64,000 bases of DNA, from NCBI GenBank assembly GCA_032622095.1, contig CP136068.1, positions 155,211,151 through 155,275,150 of the forward strand, given 5' to 3'. Made by a program: the position numbers and the translations under genes. The stretch is from Siphonodentalium dalli. Its lineage: Eukaryota > Mollusca > Scaphopoda > Gadilida > Siphonodentaliidae. Each line of letters starts with the position of its first letter. The stretch's first letter is position 1. The notes below the pieces were generated by a model, which ran no database searches, was not told where the DNA came from, and was given only the letters and a program-made list of their open reading frames with translations. Positions 12,168-23,734 of this stretch are shown here, one piece after another.

Positions 12168-12176
12168 AACTCCCTG

Positions 12177-14370
12177 GTTGCCATCTTGACCTCCATTCTA
12201 TATCGTGTTGATCAAATTTAGTTCCATTTCAAAGTTCTGCCCATTTATTAAAAAAATATAGCTAGTAATCCAAATAGGTTCTCGAAAATAACCAGATAAG
12301 GCAACTTTAAAATTAATTTGTTATGCCCCATAATGAAATGAGACAACCAGAATAGAACATTTAGTTATCAGTTGATTATCTAACATGTAAAATAACCAAG
12401 TTAGTCACAATTTGCTACATTTTCGGAAACGCAGAGAATAATGTTCGAGATATGTGTAAAACAAAATGGTTGCCATTTTGGAAGCCTTATACATGTATGG
12501 TCCACATTCGAGAAAAGTGAATTAAGCTAGGTGGGTAAAGTTTCAGCAGAAGTTCGAGAATCAGCAAAAGTTAGTTGATCTACACTCAAAAAGAGCCAAT
12601 ATGATAGCAAAACAGTGGAGACTTGCAACCGTTGCCAAATCAACCACTTCCAGTGTAGCACTTTATGGATGGACGGCCAATAGACAGCCTGCGTTGTTTG
12701 AACCACGTTGTTGCACAGACATTCTATTGACTGATACCATCACATTTGACAGTGACAGTGAAGATGAGATTACATAATCCGTGGGCAGAACAATTGCATT
12801 TCATGTCCGATATTGGGGAAGAATTTGTGCGTATTGTTGTGCATGTTGTGCAGCTGTATCCATAAAACTGACAAAGTCACGGGAAATTTTAGCCAATTTA
12901 CACCAAAAAAAATCAAATATTTAAACAAAATAGACTCTACCATAACATAAACCTCCTCAGATACAGGCTAATTCCATGATATACATGTATGATACGACTC
13001 TTAATTGGTTAACAAAACGGAATGAAAACGGGCTATTCTGACTTGACAGGTATTTTCAGATATAAAATCAGTTTTAGGGGAGGGTTAAGTTTTTGGAAAT
13101 ATCTCGGCTTGTTGTATATCATTGCTTGTGATGTTGATATTTATAAATCAGGTACCGGTATATAACGCTGAAACGTTTGATGCACCAACGACAATCAATA
13201 TTACCACACGTTACAAGTTACACACACGTATGTCTGATCCTGTCTATTAACTGACCATTGGGTTGTGTTTATTCGAGTCGAATTCCTTCATTATATTGCA
13301 CCAAACAATCTTTATAGAATTAATAAAATTGAATAATCCCAGTTTCTACCTGACACAATCGTCAATCTGACATGGTTTCATTTCAGATTGAGGTTTGTGC
13401 CAGCTAAAAAACCCGGGCTACTATTTGAAGTGTGGTTATCCAGAGATTATCGCAGATAGAACTTACAAGTTTGAGAAGGTTTTATTGTGCCGCAGTGTCC
13501 TATCTACTAGGGCATTCTGATCCGCACATAATCTGACCATTCTGTGTGCAAATGGTTCTATCTGCAAACACATTTTTACATATTACGTCGTGAATCTGTT
13601 TTGTTGGGCCATGAAACCTCGCATGTACATACAGTCCGATCATGGGCACAATATATAACTTCCGCGCATATAACAAATGGGTTTTAGTACGAAATTCCGG
13701 TGCTCAAAATTTCAATGTCGATTTTCTCTAAAATGGAGTAATGGTAGTTAGAACCTTCTGGTTCTCACGCGACGAGCTGCTGGCAACAATTGGTTAACTA
13801 TTGAAAGTGGTGATCTGATAAAAATAATTTCTTAGGCTCCAATTTAGCACACCACCCTGTAACTACTAAATAGGTTACTAATCATGGAATATTCCCTTAT
13901 GGTCCAGAAGCCAAACAGTCTGATAACAATCCCAGCTACACAAAGTGAACCCTAATCGACCCATAAAGTGTCATATTCTGGACAGCATTGCTGAGCAGGT
14001 AAATCTACCATTTGTAAACAAGTGGTTCTGAGTAATTTTGAACCCTTGGTAAATATGAATATATGTTTTAGTGTTCATCATTATTCACATTGTTAAGTAC
14101 ACATTCCCATATTTTGTTCTTAGATATGGACTTTGTGTATTTTTTAATTTGGTTTGAACAAAATAATTTTTAAAACCTCTATACAAGTTCACATTTTGTT
14201 TTTCTAAGATAAGCCATCATGAATTATACTCTTAATATTGTGCATCCATTTGTTTGGTTACTGTGCTTACTATTATAAATGAACATAATCCTTTATTTTT
14301 ACTCCATCAATTTTGGGGGTAAATGGGTTGACAAAGCCCTTAACGTATCGAATGCTCATTCCATTGCCAG
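12177..14370. other. Intron (copy 2), nothing recognised
   Basis: Equivalent of 4700-6893 with a few single-base differences. No feature is recognised. Confidence 0.6.
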
Positions 14371-14534
14371 CTGGCGGATCACAAATGGTATTTATGGCCG
14401 AGAAAGAGACAGGGATTGATATACTGGACATGTGGAAGAACGAGACACTAGTTTGTCCAGGCAGCCCTGCGTGCAGCAGCAGTTTATACAGAAGTGATCT
14501 CGTTAACAACTGGGGATCAGTTGCCCCTACACAG
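14371..14534 (+). CDS. Ectodomain-module exon 1 (copy 2)
   Basis: Duplicate of 6894-7057 with no visible coding difference. Its phase-0 donor (ACACAG/GTAGGA) is directly compatible with the phase-0 acceptor at 19938, so this is the copy most simply used in the mature transcript. The alternative phase-0 start would be 14337. Confidence 0.68.
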
Positions 14535-15320
14535 GTAGGAATGCATGCATATTGTCATTTTGCTAAATTTCGTCGGTGGGCTTCTAACAGGTCGTACCTG
14601 CCATTTGGGGCGAAACTTTTTATTGAATTTTCGGAATCGATGGGTTCGATTACATAAGTTCATCAGATAACCGTTCCTGATAGGATAATTCTGATGGGAT
14701 TGTTTTGAAGAATGGACGAAGGCGTATCCTCCTTATTCCGTTATCCTGAGTGACAGAGACCAGCGAAGCCGCCGAAATCGTCAAAACTAAAATGTCGTAT
14801 AGACAATATTTCAACTTTTTACTTCTAACGTATTGTATAACACCACCAAATCATGTTTTCGCGTCAGAAGATAATTGAATATGAAACTGCATCTATTATA
14901 CGTACAACAACTGTGATATCAAGTGTTATTGTGCAAAGTTATTGCAAATACCAATTCTAATTCCAGAGATATATGGTTGCCTGGACAATTTGATTTTCCT
15001 GAGGTACGACCTTCTAGAAGCCCACCTAATCAGTTGACATTACTATTCCATAGTATACACATATAGACTGCCTTGGTGGAATAGCGAATTATTTCCGCCG
15101 ATGTGGTGTCTTTCAACCAGCGAACCGTTATGCTTTGTGTGGACTGCTTGCTTTTCCAGAAGAAACAATCGACGTTTATTACAAATGAGAAAATTATGGT
15201 CTCTCGCCAACTGTGACGTTAGCAGGCGGTTAATAGTTCGAAGAGTATATATAGCCGGTGTGGTAGTTTGCTTGTCGGGCGATGGGCGGGAGACACACGT
15301 ACCATAGTACGGTAACATAG

Positions 15321-15397
15321 AGGGTGTGCTGCCGCTAATATGGTGACATTTAGTGACCAGTGGTCGTCATAATTACTATATCATATAGTTAGTTATG
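15321..15397. repeat. 77-bp direct repeat, left copy
   Basis: AGGGTGTGCTGCCGCTAATA and the following bases recur at 15913-15989 with a few substitutions. The two copies bracket a double-hairpin MITE, suggesting that the interval was rearranged or that the MITE landed between older duplicates. Confidence 0.88.
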
Positions 15398-15549
15398 ATA
15401 CATAAAAATATTTTGATATCACCCTGCCCCAATTACATGTATATTTATATGAATCTTAAAAATACCCATGTCTGTCTGAATTCTACAATCTTTTAAACTT
15501 GGAAAATTTCAAAGATTGTGAGATTCTTGTATGAAATGGTAGTCTATTA

Positions 15550-15907
15550 TTAACCCTTTACCCAACAGAACGACCCTGTGCCAATGCATTCTCTTATATA
15601 TGCGAGTCGACCATAGGTCGCCTCGCATATATAAGAGAATGCATTGGCTTAACACATATCAAAAATGATAAAATTGTCAAAGAATATAGAAAAATATTAT
15701 AAAAATTGTTTTTTTTAGGCCAATGAATTCTCTTATATATGCGAGGCGACCTATGGTCGACTCGCATATATAAGAGAATGCATTGACACAGGGCATAACT
15801 GTAACTATCACAATGTGGTCAATGAGCCGGTTCCAATGATACCCATATTAGTATGGTGTTATTGAGACAGACCAAAGATATTTTAGGCCGTTGAAGCTTT
15901 ATTTGGG
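15550..15907. mobile_element. TTAA-type MITE with paired hairpins, right end truncated
   Basis: It begins TTAACCCTTTACCCAACA. Two near-palindromes of about 67 bases (15581-15647 and 15720-15785) are mutual reverse complements, so the core can form two small hairpins or one large one. The full-length relative at 28305-28704 ends in the reverse complement of this terminus plus TTAA, giving a piggyBac-like TTAA target signature. Here the right terminus is missing and the sequence switches to the 77-bp direct repeat. Confidence 0.85.
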
Positions 15908-15912
15908 CATAT

Positions 15913-15989
15913 AGGGTGTGCTGCCGCTAATATGGTGAAATTTAGTGACCAGTGGTTGTCATAATTACTATGTCATATAGTTAGTTATG
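15913..15989. repeat. 77-bp direct repeat, right copy
   Basis: Partner of 15321-15397. It abuts the truncated right end of the double-hairpin MITE. Confidence 0.88.
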
Positions 15990-17220
15990 TCGCCCGTTGA
16001 TGTTCTCGCACTGCACTATGAGTCTACCTGAACAAATTGACCTGTTGCGTTTTACGGAGGTTGATCTCTTCTCAACACGCATCGTTTATCTACTTACGTG
16101 TATTTCGTGCACATTAAGACAGTTCCCCACGTTAACGTTTATGTGCGCATGAGAAAATAAGACTGCGAGTTGATTAAAGATTTACCGCCTCTGGATATTC
16201 ACGTGTTAATGTGGTCAGGTAGATAAATCCGAGATAGGATTGACAACGACGCTGGTAGAGCTTGGTAGACTCATTGTGCGAGAAAATTGACGGACCACTT
16301 AACTAACTATGGGATAGTAATTATTTCGACCACTTGCCACCATAATTATGTAAGACAGCATACATGCTATGCCATCGTGCTATGGTAGTTGTGTTTTCAG
16401 ACATTGTCAAAACTACTGGTTGACACGTGATCGCGCCCCGTCAAATCAAAAGAAAGTATAACACTGTGTGAACTCTGTGATCTGTTCAAATCAAGTCCAT
16501 ATAGTTAGCCCGAGGAATAAGTATTCCCATGATACTATCTTGAATAGTGTTCCTCGCCCAACACCATAGCAACGTTTTACGTCGACGTCTAGAAGAACAC
16601 AAGAAGCTATCAACCAGCATAACCCCGCATCAAAACACACGACTGAGACTGGTACTGCAAGCACGCCCTCCATAAAATGAAAAACGAACGTCAACAAGGA
16701 ATTATAGTTGGAATAAAACAATAACTCTGATGTTATGCGTGCACGCATAATGGTGTCAGTGGTGTACTTAGTATGTATCGAATATGTGTGTGCTGCATGG
16801 TCAGAAGAGACGTAGGCATATTGCATTTAATACGGTTGTTTTAAAATCTCATAATTTTAAAAGTGAAATGTTCATTTTGGAGATTAACAGGCTTGAGTAA
16901 CCTAGGTCCGCATCGGCATCTCCAGTTTAAACCAAGTTTTACTCGAAATCGGGGACGACACGGATTTTGTCGATTAGGTTACCGGTGGGCTGCAATAGTT
17001 CATTTGCAAGGATATGAGACGTGGTCTGTCGGTTTATTATGGCTACTTGTTAATACATTGTCGGGTCACGAGCCCGATTGTCGCTATTTAATCTCCTCAT
17101 CAGGCGAATAACCGGTGCGCTTTGAGAAATCACGATGATTCACGGTCTGTTGTATAGCGGTTATATAGTTATAGTTATTATCTAATATCATGGACGAACA
17201 TGACTTTTGGAACTTATTTC
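15990..17220. other. Intron or intergenic, nothing recognised
   Basis: Mixed-composition sequence with no convincing exon, RNA gene or repeat. Short open frames on both strands show no domain signature. Confidence 0.55.
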
Positions 17221-17224
17221 TTAT

Positions 17225-18175
17225 TTCCTATTCGTAAAAATATCTCTTTTGGTCAATTTGACGGCAATACCATTAGAAACACACACCCTCACTCCGGGGG
17301 GGGGGGGGGGTACCACCCGGATGGTGTGAAAACGGGGTATATGGACCATTTTCGAGAAGGGTAAGGTTTTCGGCGAAATTGACGGCATGGGTGGGTGGCC
17401 CACACAAATACCCAACTAGAAACACCACCACCAATCACCGGGGGGGGGGTGGTACCACCCCGAGGGGGTGAACTGGGGTATGGACCATTTTCGAGAACTG
17501 TAATGATTTAGGGTAATTTAACGGCAGGGTCGGTTGGCCCGACCAAAATATACCACATACCCCCCCCCCCCCTACCCATCACACGAGAGTACCACCCGAG
17601 GATGTGGAAATGGGGCAGATATGGACCATTTTCGAGAACGGTAAGGATTTCGGCCAATTTGACGACATGAGTGGGTAGCTCGCTCCATATACACCCTAGA
17701 AACACTCCCACCCTCATCCATGCCGGTACCACTCGATGGGGGTCGAAATATGGACAAATTTCGACAATTTTACGGCATGGGTGCGTGGACCGCCCCAAAT
17801 ACCCATCGAAACACCTCACCCCTCACCCGAGGGTACCACCCGAGTGGGGCGAAATGCATGGGGTACGGATCATTTTCCAGAACCGTAAGGAATTCGGCCA
17901 ATTTGACGGCATGGGTGGGTGGCCCGTCCTGAAATACCCCATACAAACACCCCATCCCACCCCTCCCCCGGTTGGTACCACCCGAGTGGTGAAAATTGGG
18001 TATAGACTCCGGGGTGAGGGGTTGTGGTGTTTCTATGGGGTGCATTTGGGGCGGGTCACACACCGTTCTCGAAAATTGTCGATACCCCGTTTTCACCCCC
18101 TCGGGTGGTACCCCCGGGGTTCAGGGTGTTTCTATGTGGTATTTGGGCGGGCCACCCACACACGCCGTAAAATTG
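17225..18175. repeat. ~130-bp tandem repeat with terminal inversion
   Basis: Six forward units carry GGTACCACCCGAG, GGACCATTTTCGAGAACGGT, AATTTGACGGCATGGGTGGG and a C-rich AAACACCCC stretch, with GGTACC marks near 17309, 17451, 17589, 17725, 17832 and 17974. From about 18006 the same words appear as reverse complements (TCGGGTGGTACC at 18101), so the array ends in an inverted unit. C or G runs vary in length. Open frames up to 182 codons are repeat artefacts. Confidence 0.9.
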
Positions 18176-18179
18176 ACCG

Positions 18180-18960
18180 TGTCGAACGGGTCAAACGGAT
18201 CAGTCCGATCTCTCCGTGATCTTTGTCGCCAAAGCGACCTCCGAACGACCGAATCGCAAAAACCTATACAGCAAGAAATCATCTATCACACTGCATATTT
18301 GTTACAAGTTTGCTCATAAGTACCGACATCGCCTCCCCGAATTCCACTGAGACTCTCCTATATGCATAAACTGCATGCATATGGATATTGAGTGACAAAC
18401 GCCCGAGTATAAACGCCTCCCCCAATTCAAAAGAAACACTCCCATATAAGCGAAGAAACAACATCAACACTGCATGGGCGAAAAAATCGACCGAATAATA
18501 AATCCCACCAAACTGGGTTTTTAGTAAAACCTGGGATATGGTGGTTTTACTTGGATGTTTTTTTTCCAAAGTGTACTACTAAAGTATACTAAAACCTAGT
18601 TTCTCCCGTAAAACATAGTTTTACTACATCTGTACAGTAAAACCAACTGTTACTCCTACTATAAAACCTGGTTTAAACTATAGAGTACTCCCAGTTCTAG
18701 AATATAATCCTAGTATAAACTAGATGCCGATTCGGACCCTATTGTGAAAACAATCAATGCTTCTACTGGAAATAAGCTCATATTGAACTTATTTCAAAAA
18801 CACAAATAAGCCTATATCGGCATTATTTGAATCCAAGTACGCTCCAATGATATGAACCTAAATCGACTTACCAAATGTACGTTATTTATAATGTGGTTTC
18901 GCTGGGGCCCGCGCCATAAAACGGCATAAGGCCACTATGGGCTTATTTCAGAATTATCGA
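18180..18960. other. No gene recognised; TAAAACC-rich stretch
   Basis: At 18520-18720 the words TAAAACCTGG and TAAAACC recur irregularly, giving a weak low-copy repeat. Nothing else is recognised. Confidence 0.5.
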
Positions 18961-18966
18961 ACTGTG

Positions 18967-19474
18967 TTTTATGTGCGGATTAATGCATTTGCTTCCTAAC
19001 GTTGTGACGTGTCTCAGAAACGCGCTGATTTATTTTATTTTATTTTAACCAATCTCTGCCGTGTCAACGTAGTATTTCGCACGAAAATCAACTCAAACGC
19101 CGAATAATACACTCACATTCCGAACGAAATATAAATCCATGTTGTTCAACATGTACTATCGAATTAAAACATCTTTGTATTGTTTCAACATTTATCATCG
19201 ATAACAGCCCTGGAACGTTGAAAGTATCCAGAGTTTTACTTGGAAGTCAACGAACTTGCAGGTTGTGAGAATTTAGTGACAGTTGCCATGGCGATAGAAA
19301 AGATAAATTTCATATGAGAGGAACACGATTTTCATATTATATTTATCAAATGACTCGATTTGAGTTTTATGTGCGTAACATTCGCTTCGTAACATTGTGA
19401 CGTATCTCAGAATTATTTTAGTTTAACCAATCTATGCCATGTCAACGTGGTATTTCGCCGCAGGAAAATCAACT
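18967..19474. repeat. Pair of ~120-bp diverged direct repeats
   Basis: 18967-19093 and 19364-19474 share TTTTATGTGCG, ACGTGTCTCAGAA or ACGTATCTCAGAA, TTTAACCAATCT, TGTCAACGT and TATTTCGC followed by AAAATCAACT. The spacing is about 390 bases. They are probably old fragments of one dispersed repeat. Confidence 0.75.
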
Positions 19475-19645
19475 GAACAAATCGGGTCGTATGATAAATA
19501 TAATATGAGATCTGGATTATCTCGGCGTCAAGAGGGAATCTCGTAATTATTTTAAGGATTTGTTAGATATGGTAATTGTAATGAATTATAGATGAGGCCA
19601 GTTCAACTGGAATGTTACCGATAGCGACTATGATGAAGTCGACGT

Positions 19646-19899
19646 TTAGCCCTTTCGAAACAAATGCTCACTGACGAGTAGTTCCCTTATGACTTTTTCA
19701 TATTCTATATATCGTTCGTTGAACTTATTATCTGAACATTTCCCACCAATGATTATGAATTAGTCTACACTTTTAACATTAATGTTACTGTCTGTCGTCT
19801 GGTTTTGTATCCTGACGCCCCTCCAAATTAATAATATACAATTCCAATATACACTGCTATAACTGTGTGGGAGGATCCATTTAGTGTAGGAAGGGTTAA
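19646..19899. mobile_element. Small MITE with TTAA-like ends
   Basis: The left end is TTAGCCCTTTCGAAACAAAT and the right end is the inverted form, CCATTTAGTGTAGGAAGGGT followed by TTAA. The interior word TTATTATCTGAACATTTCC also occurs at about 28247 and 58910, next to related AACCCTTTC...TACTAAAT termini near 28091 and 58804. It looks like a non-autonomous TTAA-type family unrelated in core to the double-hairpin MITE. It ends 38 bases before the exon at 19938. Confidence 0.6.
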
Positions 19900-19937
19900 T
19901 TAGACGATATATAATCTATTCATGACTTGTTCACCAG

Positions 19938-20101
19938 GTAGATGTCGTCCTCTGGATCGGTACAACTGAAGTTGCCAGTATAAGATTCGACGCCCGCGGT
20001 TCGGATCAACTGTCGTGGTTCATGAAAGCCAAAATGATTAGTACTACATGGTCAGACCTATCGACGGCATCTACAACTGGCTGCTTCAATATAGATGGCT
20101 G
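19938..20101 (+). CDS. Ectodomain-module exon 2
   Basis: 164-bp exon with acceptor TTGTTCACCAG/GTAGATG (phase 0) and donor GGCTG/GTAAGT (phase 2). It encodes VDVVLWIGTTEVASIRFDAR, then GSDQLSWFMKAKMISTTWSD and LSTASTTGCFNIDG. The layout (short beta strands, F-D-x-x-G-S-D, a Trp-Phe pair, T-T-W-S-D-L and a C-F-N-I-D-G end) matches the middle of an extracellular module I have seen in uncharacterised molluscan and other invertebrate proteins, but I cannot give it a family name. Entry phase 0 fits exon 14371-14534. Exit phase 2 fits exon 27865, the shared codon becoming TGC (Cys). Confidence 0.77.
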
Positions 20102-20500
20102 GTAAGTGTAGAAAAAATATGTCGTATTATAATCAGAACAAACAAACTCCGCGATCACTTTCGTCGTTATGTGGATATCTGAGTTTTCAGTGTGAATGCC
20201 CCATTACTTACATATTGGGCGCACATACTAGTTTCTCTTTATCAAGCAGTTTTTATTTTAAACCTTTCGGACGTCGAATCGGTTTAAAAGAGAGGTCTCA
20301 TAACTAATTATCCGCATAGTATAACGTATAACTTTTTACAAGGTGTTTGTGTTGGATATTGTTTTTGGCTCGGATTGTCAGTGGCTTCAAAGCATTGTGC
20401 ACGGAGTTATGGATCTACAATGAATAGCTTATACTGTCAATTAGGCTCAAAACAGGAGAAAACACTTACCATTTTGTTGAAGAAATATGTTTGTTTAACC
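20102..20500. other. Intron, nothing recognised
   Basis: Sequence from the strong GTAAGT donor to the next dispersed repeat. No feature is seen. Confidence 0.55.
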
Positions 20501-21040
20501 TTTTTTATACGCCATTTTGAAAAAAGGTCGTATTATGTAATCAGTATGTCCGTCTGGCCGTCCGTCCGTCCGTCCGCACGTCCGTCCGTTGACATTTTTG
20601 GTTTCCGATCGATAACTTCAGTTTGGATTATTTGATCTGAGCCAAAGTTGGTATGTGTATTTCCCAGCTAAAGATACAGGCCAAGTTCGAATATGGGTTC
20701 CGTCCAGTTATTTTGACATGAGTTACGGCCCTTTTTCGACTTAGAATTTGACCGTCTGTTTACATTTTTAGTTTCCGACCGATAACTCCAGTTTGGATTA
20801 TTTGATCTGAACCAAAGTTGGTATGTGTATTTTCCAGCTAAAGCTACAGGCCAAGTTCGAATATAGGTTTTGTCTAATTATTTTCACATGAGTTATGGCC
20901 ATTTTTTACTTAGAATTTGACCGCATTTTAGGGTTATATATTCTTCAAATGTAAGCTGAAAGTGTTATTTTAGTTTGCGGTAGTTCAATTCAAAATGGCT
21001 AAAGGGCGTATTTTGCCACGCCCTAGCGATGCTCTTGTTT
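20501..21040. mobile_element. Dispersed repeat with short inverted ends and internal duplication
   Basis: Left ATACGCCATTTTG is matched in inverted form near the right end (CAAAATGGC, then GGGCGTATTTTGCC at 20991-21015). A CCGTCCGTCCGTCCG run follows the left end. The interior is a tandem pair of about 169-bp units, each with TTTCCGATCGATAACT or TTTCCGACCGATAACT, TGGATTATTTGATCTGA and CAGGCCAAGTTCGAATAT. No coding capacity is seen, so it is non-autonomous. Confidence 0.72.
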
Positions 21041-21229
21041 ATTCATTTATTGGCAATTTCTTCATTTATTTACCAGCATCGGCATTCTTAAATGACTCCT
21101 CAGCATATCATTTCAATCAGCCCTCAAGGCAAGCACGGAGGGTTGACTCACATTTAATGTTCACCACCTTGAAGGACAGTGAAAGAACGAAGTGATTTAT
21201 TCCACTGAGCCCGTGCCACATACCTTTAA

Positions 21230-21282
21230 ATATATACATACATATATACATACATATATATAGCTATATATATATATATATA
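21230..21282. repeat. TA/CATA microsatellite
   Basis: Alternating TA and TACATA runs immediately left of the first CTAG-starting retroposon-like unit. Similar TA runs separate the later units. Confidence 0.9.
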
Positions 21283-21906
21283 CTAGAAGGTGACCCGACT
21301 TCGTCCGGGCTTTGACCTTGAATTGCCAATTTTGAAGGTCAAGGTCAAGTGGGGTCACCATTTGACCAGTCAAAAAACACTGCCCGGACAAAAGTACCCG
21401 ACAAACGTGCCCGTCGAAATCCATCCGGTTTTCAACCCGATTTGACCTTGAATTGATAATTTTGAAGGTCAAGGTCTGGTCGGGGTCACGACTGGACCCG
21501 TCCAAAACAATCAGTGGACAAAAGTAACACCCACGTAATCAAATTTCGTCGAAATCCCCATCAAAAATTGGCGATTTGACCTTGAATTTACCCGATTTCA
21601 AGGTCAAGGTCACGTCGCACGGGCAAATGCATATGCTTATGAGACTCGCCATAATAAAGTACTCCCACATACCAAGTTTCATCGAAATCCCGTGATATTC
21701 GGGAGTTTGACCTTGAAATGACCCGATTTCAAGGTCAAGGTCACGTCGCACGGACAAATTAATATGCCTATGTTCGTCCCCGGCCGAAAATACCCCCACA
21801 TACCAAGTTTCATCGAAATCGGGTGGTCCGTTTTCGAGTACATCGCGAACACACACACAGACACACACACACACAGACACACAGATCTTCCAAAATATAT
21901 AATAGA
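21283..21906. mobile_element. Retroposon-like unit 1 (AAGGTCA-rich)
   Basis: It begins CTAGAAGGTGACCCGACTTC and ends with CGCGAAC, an (AC)n/(ACAG)n tail and GATCTTCCAAAATATATAAT. Inside are four or more pairs of TTTGACCTTGAA facing TTCAAGGTCA, each a TCAAGGTCA nuclear-receptor-type half-site. No open frame of note. Common start and microsatellite tail suggest a SINE-like non-autonomous element. Confidence 0.8.
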
Positions 21907-21928
21907 TATATATATATATATATATATA

Positions 21929-22556
21929 CTAGAAGGTGACCCGACTTCGTCCGGGCTTTGACCTTGAATTGTCCATTTTGAAGGTCAAGGTCAAGTGGGG
22001 TCACGATTTTACCAGTCCAAAAACACTGCCCGGACAAAAGTACCCGACAAACGTGCCCGTCGAAATCCATCCGGTTTTACCCGATTTGACCTTGAATTGA
22101 TAATTTTGAAGGTCAAGCTCTGGTCGGGGTCACGATTGGACCCGTCCAAAACAATCAGTGGACAAAACTAAACCCACGTATCAAATTTCGTCGAAATCCC
22201 ATCAAAATTGGCGATTTGACCTTGAAGTTACCCGATTTCAAGGTCAAGGTCACGTCGCACGGGCAAATGAATATGCTTATGAGACTCGCCATAAGAAAGT
22301 ACCCCCACATACCAAGTTTCATCGAAATCCCGTGATATTCGGGCGTTTGACCTTGAAATGACCCGATTTCAAGGTCAAGGTGACGTCGCACGAACAAATT
22401 AATATGCCTATGTTCGTCCCCGGCCGAACATACCACCACATACCAAGTTTCATCGAAATCGGGTGGGACGTTTTCGAGTTCATCGCGAACACACACACAG
22501 ACACACACACACAGACACACACACAGACACACAGATCTTCCAAAATATATAATAGA
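21929..22556. mobile_element. Retroposon-like unit 2
   Basis: Tandem neighbour of unit 1, separated by a TA run. It starts at CTAGAAGGTGACCCG and has the same order of TTGACCTTGAA and TCAAGGTCA blocks and the same ACACAG tail. The tail end of the second duplication's copy 2 (34691 on) is closest to positions 22212-22500 of this unit. Confidence 0.8.
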
Positions 22557-22560
22557 TATA

Positions 22561-23200
22561 CTAACAGGTGGACCCGACTTCGTCCGGGCTGTTTCCCCCT
22601 CTGCTTTTCGGCGAATTGCGCGATTCGAAATGAATTGTCCAATTTGAAGGTGAAGGTCAGGTGGGTTCACGATTTGACCCGTCCAAAACACTGCCCGAAC
22701 AAAAGTACCCGACAAAAGTACCCGTCGAAATCCATCCGTTTTACCCGATTTGACCTTGAATTGATCATTTTGAAGGTCAACGTCAGGTCGATGTCACTAT
22801 TTGACCCGTCCAAAACACTCAGTGGACAAAAGTAACCCTATGTATCAAATTTCGTGGAAATCCCATCAAAATTTGCGATTTGACCTTCAATTGACACGAT
22901 TTCAAGGTCAAGGTCACGTCGCACGGGCAAATTAATAGGCCTATGCCACTCCCCGGCCGATAGTACACCACATACCAAGTTTCATCGAAATCCCGTGATA
23001 TTCGGGCGTTTGACCTTGAAATGACCCGATTTGAAGGTCAAGGTCACGTCGCACGGGCATATTAACAGGCCTATGCCACTCCACGGCCGAAAGTACCCCA
23101 CATACCAAGTTTCATCGAAATCGGTTCGGTCGTTTTCGAGTTCATCGCGAACAGACAGACAGACACACACACACAGAAAGATCTTCCAAAATATATAATA
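22561..23200. mobile_element. Retroposon-like unit 3
   Basis: It starts CTAACAGGTGGACCCGACTT and contains an extra block, GGCTGTTTCCCCCTCTGCTT to GCGCGATT, also found in unit 5 but not in units 1-2. It then has the same AAGGTCA blocks and an (ACAG)n tail. Confidence 0.78.
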
Positions 23201-23202
23201 GA

Positions 23203-23695
23203 CTAGCCGATGAGCCCGACGTTGTCCGGGCTATGCAAAAACAAAATTTCAAGTCGATAGCTCTACCCGTTTCCGAGATCTCGTCTGCGCATGCGCGAAG
23301 CGGGCGTCGCACGGGCTCGGCGACCCGATAAAATTCGTATCCGGGGCAAGATACATTCACATACCAAATTTCAAGTCGATACCTCCACCCATTTCCGAGA
23401 TCTCGTCTGCGCATGCGCGAAGCTGGCGTCGCACGGGCTCGGCGTCCCGATAAAATTAGTATCCGGGGCAAGATACATTCACATAGCAAATTTCAAGCCG
23501 ATAGCTCCACCCGTTTCCGAGATCTCGTCTGCGCATGCGCGAAGCGGGCGCCACACGGGCTCGCCAATACGACAACGTCCACCGCCTGGTCAAACTACAC
23601 ACACGTACCAAGTTTCGTCCCGATCGGTCGAGAATCGTAGATTTGTATAAATGACAGACAAACAACAGACAGACAGACAGAGGTCTTCAAAATAT
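23203..23695. mobile_element. Retroposon-like unit 4, distinct subfamily
   Basis: It starts CTAGCCGATGAGCCCGACGT and ends in (ACAG)n then GGTCTTCAAAATATAT. Instead of AAGGTCA blocks it carries about two and a half tandem 122-bp units, each with TCTCGTCTGCGCATGCGCGA and AGATACATTCACATA. It shares ends but not core with its neighbours. Confidence 0.78.
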
Positions 23696-23699
23696 ATAT

Positions 23700-23733
<34 letters not shown>

Positions 23734-23734
<1 letters not shown>

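Larger units (their letters stand above)
7781..15257. repeat. 7.5-kb tandem duplication, copy 2
   Basis: Second copy of 307-7780. It begins inside the minisatellite unit GCTCTTTATTAACTACTG directly after copy 1 ends, and it ends at TATATAGCCG/GTGTGG where unique sequence resumes. Substitutions relative to copy 1 include 8562, 10150, 12325, 12615, 12724 and 14960. Near-identity means it is either very recent or allelic. Confidence 0.96.

Noticed and set aside
17671-18219. 182-codon frame
   Set aside because: It lies wholly within the 130-bp tandem repeat and changes character where the units invert.
21559-22715. Minus-strand frames rich in CVCVCV and DETWY repeats
   Set aside because: They are translations of (CA)n tails and repeated retroposon blocks, recurring identically in each unit.
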